From contig WQXD01000243.1 in assembly GCA_009785015.1 (NCBI GenBank), positions 1-5,728 of the forward strand: a stretch of DNA of 5,728 nt, in the 5' to 3' direction. The notes beneath the pieces are model-generated. The model saw only the letters and a program-made list of their open reading frames with translations. It was not told the origin of the DNA and did not search any database. Source of the stretch: Oscillospiraceae bacterium (GTDB lineage: Bacteria > Bacillota_A > Clostridia > Oscillospirales > WRJC01). Below, in pieces: positions 1-5,728 of this stretch; positions within the stretch are counted from its first letter, which is position 1, and the number at the start of each line of letters is the position of its first letter. Made by a program: the position numbers and the translations under genes.

Positions 1-1604
1 CCCAAATCTATATAAATCCCGGCAATCTGATTGTAATACTCAATCGCCTTGTCCGTATCGCCCGCGTTCCTTGCCGCTATCGCCGTCACCGTCAGACTAT
101 TTATAATTTCCATCTGCGCGTCGTAAAGCTCCCGGCTCCTCTTTTCCGCTTCGCTCGTGATAATGTCAATCTGCGCCTTCTCCTTTTCAACCAGCTTCCT
201 TTCGGCGTCCACGATTTTAAGCTGCAGGTTTTTTCTCTTCTCAAAATCTTCGGTCAGCTCTATGAATTTAAGAGCCTTGTTGTAATTCAACAGAGCCTGC
301 GCGTATAATCCGCTAAGCTCGTACATTTCGCCGAGCGAAGTAAGATTTGCGGCTTCGAGAAAATAGTTTATTTTGCGAAGCGTATCGCGGCTCACCGTCA
401 CAAGCTCAAGCTCGATATGCTCGTCCGCCTCGTTCCTGATATAAATATAAAGCGTTTTCGCGTTTGAATAACTGCCCAGAGCAATCATGTTGTCCGCTTC
501 CTCAATAGCCGAGAACAAAGCGGCGCGGTCCCTGACTTTTCTTATCAGTTCCCGTTTCTCTTTGATATACTGGAAGTTGCCCGTGTTTAATTTTTTCGCG
601 AGTTCGTCGGCGGCACTGTACCGTTCCGAAGCCTTGATGTAATTGCCGAAACACGAATACCGCACACCTTCCCGGTCAAGTGCGATTATCTCATCCAACG
701 CGACTCTGTCGGAGTGCCGTATCAAAAGTGTGACCACCAAAATAATAATTATCAGAACAAGCAGGATAATCCCCACTATAATCAAAATCTTACGCCGTTT
801 TTTTATCTTAGCGGTATCTTCTTTAAATGTCTTGGCAATAGCGATAGACACGATAGTGTAGCTCCGAACCGTTTGGAACTGTTGGACATTCAACAGCATT
901 TCCTCAATGTTCAGCAAAAATTCGGAATTGGTTTTTGCATCCTCATATGCGTCGGTTATCTCAACGCCGCGCTTACCCGGGCTTATGTCGTTCATACCCG
1001 CATTCCCATACGCGAGGAGTTTGTTCCACGCGTTACAGGTCATCATGACCAATGAGGAGTGCTCATGCAAGGCTATCTTTTTGGATACGGCGACCTCAAG
1101 TCTTTTGTCTTTGCCCAGATACTGAATCAGGTTGTTTGCTTCGCTTATATCAAGCTTTCTATCGGCTTCATTTATATAACCGTCGATTATATCCTGATAA
1201 CGCGTTTGCGTCTTGCTCTCATACGTAAGTTGGTTATCGCTCACTATAAACAATTTGATGCTGCCGCACCCCGCATGTCTTATCCTCGTGTAGTCGGAGA
1301 CAACGACAAATATACTCGCCTCTAACTTGTTGCTGGTGCTGTGCGCCTTTAGTTGGTCGTTCGCATAATTTATATATTTTTTTATTTTCGAAGCCCTTAT
1401 CGATGGCTCCCTCTGGAATATCGACAAAACCGATTCGACGGCAAGCTGCTCGCTTTTTATATCGACGGAATCGTCATATCCCTCCGCGACCGCATAGCAA
1501 ACATAATTGCTGAGAGGCACATACGCGAAATATGTTCTCTCTCTCGCGTCAAGCCCTTTTTCAGAAATATAATCCGATTCAAACCGACTGTTTAATCTTC
1601 TCAT
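1..1604 (-). CDS. Membrane protein: degenerate PP2C-like domain, one TM helix, TPR/coiled-coil region (3' end cut off)
   Basis: The reading frame is open from an ATG at 1604 to the window edge, giving 534 residues with the C-terminus missing. The start is set by GAGGG six bases upstream and by a 4-base ATGA overlap with the preceding gene, so the two are probably translationally coupled. Residues about 25-200 follow the PP2C order, but the metal sites are lost. AVAEGYDD (38-45) stands where ADGMGG is expected, HAGCGSIKLF (110-119) replaces VGDSR, and LVMMTCNAW (185-193) replaces LLLaSDGLW. Residues about 272-296 form a very hydrophobic helix preceded by KIKKRRK, which predicts a cytoplasmic N-terminus and an external C-terminus. 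Beyond it are TPR-like helical hairpins (about 319-339, 373-390, 415-448, 504-534) and a charged coiled coil (about 452-498). I infer a pseudophosphatase-type membrane scaffold or sensor that accompanies the FHA and PP2C-like proteins upstream. Its exact role is unknown. Confidence 0.72.
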   Translation of the reverse strand, partial: MRRLNSRFESDYISEKGLDARERTYFAYVPLSNYVCYAVAEGYDDSVDIKSEQLAVESVLSIFQREPSIRASKIKKYINYANDQLKAHSTSNKLEASIFVVVSDYTRIRHAGCGSIKLFIVSDNQLTYESKTQTRYQDIIDGYINEADRKLDISEANNLIQYLGKDKRLEVAVSKKIALHEHSSLVMMTCNAWNKLLAYGNAGMNDISPGKRGVEITDAYEDAKTNSEFLLNIEEMLLNVQQFQTVRSYTIVSIAIAKTFKEDTAKIKKRRKILIIVGIILLVLIIIILVVTLLIRHSDRVALDEIIALDREGVRYSCFGNYIKASERYSAADELAKKLNTGNFQYIKEKRELIRKVRDRAALFSAIEEADNMIALGSYSNAKTLYIYIRNEADEHIELELVTVSRDTLRKINYFLEAANLTSLGEMYELSGLYAQALLNYNKALKFIELTEDFEKRKNLQLKIVDAERKLVEKEKAQIDIITSEAEKRSRELYDAQMEIINSLTVTAIAARNAGDTDKAIEYYNQIAGIYIDL

Positions 1605-4600
1605 AACAAACCCTCAAGCAGCACAACTGTGGCGTTTTCAGCATCTTTAATATTTTTCCGGTTTATTTCCTCGATGATCCTTACCGATTTATTGTATGCG
1701 CGTTCTTCAAAAGACCCGCGCGCTTTTTTGCCGCTTTTTTCCTCTTGCAGAAATTGCAACATTTCCACCTGAGTAAGAGCACTGCAAACCCCCCGCGAAG
1801 CCATCATAAAATTTTCCGCCGACTTTATTTCGTAAATATTATTAAAACTAATACCGTGAATATTTCTTATATTCCTATAGTCATATACAAATATACTTAT
1901 ATCGCCGACTGAATAAAAATACGCTGTGCCGTCCGAAACACACAGAACGGATAATGACAGCCCTGGCATCCTGCCTCTGTAAATATAATCTTTCACGTTC
2001 TGCCTGATATTTAAGACCGCTTTGTTCACAACTTCGTCAAAATGATTTTTATTCAATATTTTTTCGGTAAACACGCCCGCCATATTTTCGACTCCTATCA
2101 CCGCCGCCTTTCTGCCGTTCACATGGTCTATACCACCGTCGGCCATGACAGCGACAAGATTCGGTTCGGAAAACACCGCGAAATAATTGCTCTGATTCTC
2201 CATTGAACCGATAGTCTGCGCATTTCCTATAATATATTTTATTTGTTTTTTGTTATCTTTCATAAAATTATTTTTCTTCCCAACGGAAATAAAAATTACC
2301 TCCGTCATCGCTGCATAACGGTACAAATAAAAATTCGCTTTTCCCTATTTTTATTTTCGTCCCCGCCGAAATCTCTTTCGATTCGTTTATCGCTTCCCAC
2401 CTGTCCTCGTTGTCAAAGACATAGGCAAGCCCATGAGAACTGCCCGACTGTATTGTGGTTTTGTTCTTCTGCGGGTCATAAATTATAATCGCGTGGTTGC
2501 GCTCGTCTACGCTGTCGTCGTTTAAAATCCTCAAATCCATGTCTTTGGCGCGCCCTATAAAATTTTTTTCCGGCACAATTCTATAATCTTTGCCCTCAGA
2601 AGGTCCGTTGATGCAGACTAACCAGCCCGTCACGGGTTTCATCGGCTCCAGATCCATCAAATCTCTGTTTACGTACATTCCCTGAGGATCCTCGCCGGAT
2701 CCCGGATTTGAGCTCACAGACAAACTGCAGTACGGGCATATGCCCCCGTGCCGCTTTTCGCTGAACAAATGTCCGTTCTGACAACGTTTTAAACTCATAT
2801 TAAAAATTCCTCCAAACCTATATAACAACTATATAACTTATCTGACGATAATCCTTTCACCCGCAATTTCGATTACGTCGTTCTTTCCCATAAGACACGG
2901 TTTACCGGTTCTCAGCCTCCGGAAAATACTGTCGTGCTCTTTTTTTATCCCTACGCCGTATGATTCTGAAACCGCTTCTATGTACCAGTAATTTTTTTCC
3001 AGATTTAGAACGGCGTATTCATATTTGAACGCACCGCCTGTACCAGAATATTCCAATTCGTTTTCATCGCGGTTGCTTTTTCCTATGATAAGAGCTTTTT
3101 TATTTGCCAGTTGATATTCGGATTTAATGTCCCCTGATTCTTTCAGCACAGTCAATTTGGAAACGTACGGAAAAGCCTGATTCCCATCGGGCTCGGACTG
3201 CGCTTTTTTTCTACTTGCCACATAAATAAGACCAACGATGCCTACTATGAAAAATACTGCATTTTGAATCAGCACAACAAAGGCAATACCGAAAATACTC
3301 TCGGCAACGGATATGCTGTCTCCCAGTAACAGATAAATAAAAACACCTGCGCCCGCAGCGCATGAAACAACGCATAAAATAAAGAATACGTCAATAATAA
3401 TCAAAAAAGTTTTATTTCGCATAAAAAAAGCCTCATAAATTAGACCGGGAGTGCGCACGCGCCAGTCGCATTACGAAAGCGGCACGCATCTCCTCGGCAG
3501 ATCGATTTTCTTAAGTGTGATTAAAAATAAATATTATTCTATGGTTACGTCGGCAACTTGGTCTTCTTTTTGTTTGAGTACGAGTGTAAAGATCCCATCG
3601 GTTTTACCGAAACTCTCGGTGTACGAGATGACGAAAGCCTGCGGAAGTGTGTATTTACGCGTTACAGCCGCGTGCATATACTCTAATGTTACCTCCTTGT
3701 AGCTTTCCAAAAGCGACGGTTTTACAAGAGACCATTTAGCGATATCCCGCATATTATTAGGCATTGCTACGTTGCCGTCCATAAACGATATTCTGCCTTT
3801 GATGGTAACCAATACTTTCAAATCGGTTGAACGCGCATTTGAAGCATCCGGGATTTTTGAGACAAACTCGACTTCCAGTATCTCGGCGCTAAGTTCCGCC
3901 ACGCCGTCAATAATTACTTTGTATTCCATAACTGTGCCCCTCCGTTTTAATTTTTAATTTTAATTTTAATTTTAATTTTAATTTTTTCAATTGGAACTGA
4001 TATCCACTTCCATGTTTTCCTCAACGCCGCCGAAAGTGATTCCGATGTTGTATTTGTTTCCATCCACTCCGGTCGGTGTGATGCTGTCATCCTGGCGCAG
4101 TATGGAATTCAAATAATTACCCGACGCCATAAGCTGCCACTGAGTTACCTCGCCAGATTTAAAGAGCCTGTCAAGCCTGTCTTTCTTGAAGTCGTCGGTC
4201 ACCGCCTTGATGTACCTGTAAATGCACGTGCGCGCCGTCTCTTTGAATACGCTCTCATACCCGGCGCCGTCCAGCATTTTCAGACACCTCGCTTTATAGA
4301 CATAAATGGATTTAACCGGCTGATTGTTTATGTATATATTGTCCGAAGAGAAAACAAACCCGAACTGGTTCATATTCAATATGTTCTTCGTGTATTCCGT
4401 ATATCCGCCTATTTCTTTTGCCATTGTCGTCGGGACAAATTTCGCGTCCGCTTCAATGTCGAAGCGCACCCCCGGAAACTCGGACCTGATCCCGCGCTGG
4501 AACCGCGACTCCAAATATTTCGGGCACTGGCATGCGGCTATAAGTCCAGCCGCAACGTGCGCCGCGCTTATATATACCCCGTACATCCAGAATTTCGCCG

Positions 4601-5728
4601 ATTCTTCCCTGTCCGCGGAAAATATCAGTTCGCCTTTCGAGGTCGTGACGGCCGGTGCGCCGAAATCGACCCTGGATTTATCATTTGGTATTACTGTAAA
4701 ATTCGGGAAGCACGGTATCGCGTATTTACTGTAATCCGCGCCTGCCAGATCGTTTGTTTTATATATATATTTACTCACGTCCCCCGTAGCCATTCCCATA
4801 AACGAAGTCTCTTCATTCGTTTCAAACCCGAAGAACACCTGTACCTTGTAATCCTTCACGCAGTTGAGCAGATTTTGCAGCGTGGATATTTCGACCGGCG
4901 CGATCTTGGCGCCTGAATCTATGTCCCCCGTGTAGCCGTAAGCCCGCATCTCTTCAAGGTCGATGTCCGCAAGCTCGCTGAAATCGGAGAACTGTATATC
5001 CGGGACTATTCCGAACCATACCGTGTTCGTGTAGTCCGTCGTGGTGTTTACTGTGTTCAGGTATGCCGACAGCCTTTCCAATTGTTCTGATTCCGCGAGT
5101 TCGTCGACATGGCAATTCACAACGAGCAGGGATGGCTGCATCAATTTGGTTTTCGGCTTGTATTGATCAAAGAAAGCTTTTACGTTCAGGATCTTTTCGA
5201 TAAGCGGTTTCGCGGTGCGTATGAACGCTTTCTGCCACGATGCGTTTATCTGCGAATAGAGGTTGTATTTTTTGATTTTTTCCTCCGCCGTCATGACCTG
5301 AAAACTTACGGGCACCTTGTCGGTAAAGGCGCATACCGCGAGCTCTCTCATCAACGAGCCTTTTTCCTTCTCCGCATCGTAATCTATCCCGGTGCCTTTG
5401 TACAGCTCTACCATGCTTTCGTCGAATTGTTTTTCTATTCTCTCGATGGATAGCTGTTTATAATCTTCGAGTTTGAGACGTTTCGGTTTTGCCGGAGCTT
5501 CGCCGTCCGATTCGCCCTGCCGGCTCACGATGTCTTTCGTGCTCGCGCTTACAAGCCACTTACGTTCTTCGTCGTTGAACCCCGCATCAGGCGCGGACGT
5601 ACCTTCGCCGGCGGCCAGTTCTCCCGCAATTTCGGTTTTGCCCGAACCGAGCATACATCCAGGCGGGGGCGACTTGAACACGTGCATATCGCCGTCTTCG
5701 CCGCTGAAAACCGTCTGGACGACACGTA

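Overview
The window looks like part of a low-to-moderate GC Firmicutes (Clostridia-like) chromosome or metagenomic contig. The reasons are strong GGAGG-type ribosome binding sites, AT-rich gaps between tightly packed genes, Lys/Ile/Glu-rich proteins, and protein families that I recall from uncharacterised clostridial loci. The species cannot be told from this stretch.

All recognisable genes lie on the minus strand, so transcription runs from high to low coordinates. In that order they are: (1) a large protein that looks like a contractile sheath subunit (3987-5728, open at the right edge); (2) a 131-residue all-beta protein that looks like an Hcp/phage-type tube subunit (3534-3929); (3) a two-helix membrane protein with a cytoplasmic degenerate FHA domain (2838-3422); (4) a soluble protein with an N-terminal zinc ribbon and an FHA domain (2268-2798); (5) a PP2C-like phosphatase domain that has lost several metal ligands (1601-2263); (6) a protein with an even more degenerate PP2C-like domain, one transmembrane helix, and a TPR/coiled-coil region (1-1604, open at the left edge). 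Gaps are -4, 4, 39, 111 and 57 bases, consistent with one operon. No promoter or rho-independent terminator is evident. The two larger gaps hold a TTTTAA hexamer repeat (before the tube gene) and a GC-rich imperfect hairpin (after it).

The working interpretation is that the right half encodes the sheath and inner tube of a contractile injection system (type VI secretion-like or phage-tail-like), and the left half encodes a membrane-linked signalling module. Known proteobacterial type VI systems can be controlled by a kinase, an FHA protein and a PP2C phosphatase (PpkA/Fha1/PppA). Here FHA and PP2C folds recur in duplicate, but the visible catalytic or ligand residues are mostly eroded, which suggests scaffolding or sensing rather than simple dephosphorylation. 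The sheath and tube calls rest on gene order, size and fold-like patterns read by eye, not on a database match. No kinase, baseplate, spike, AAA+ ATPase or effector is visible in the window.
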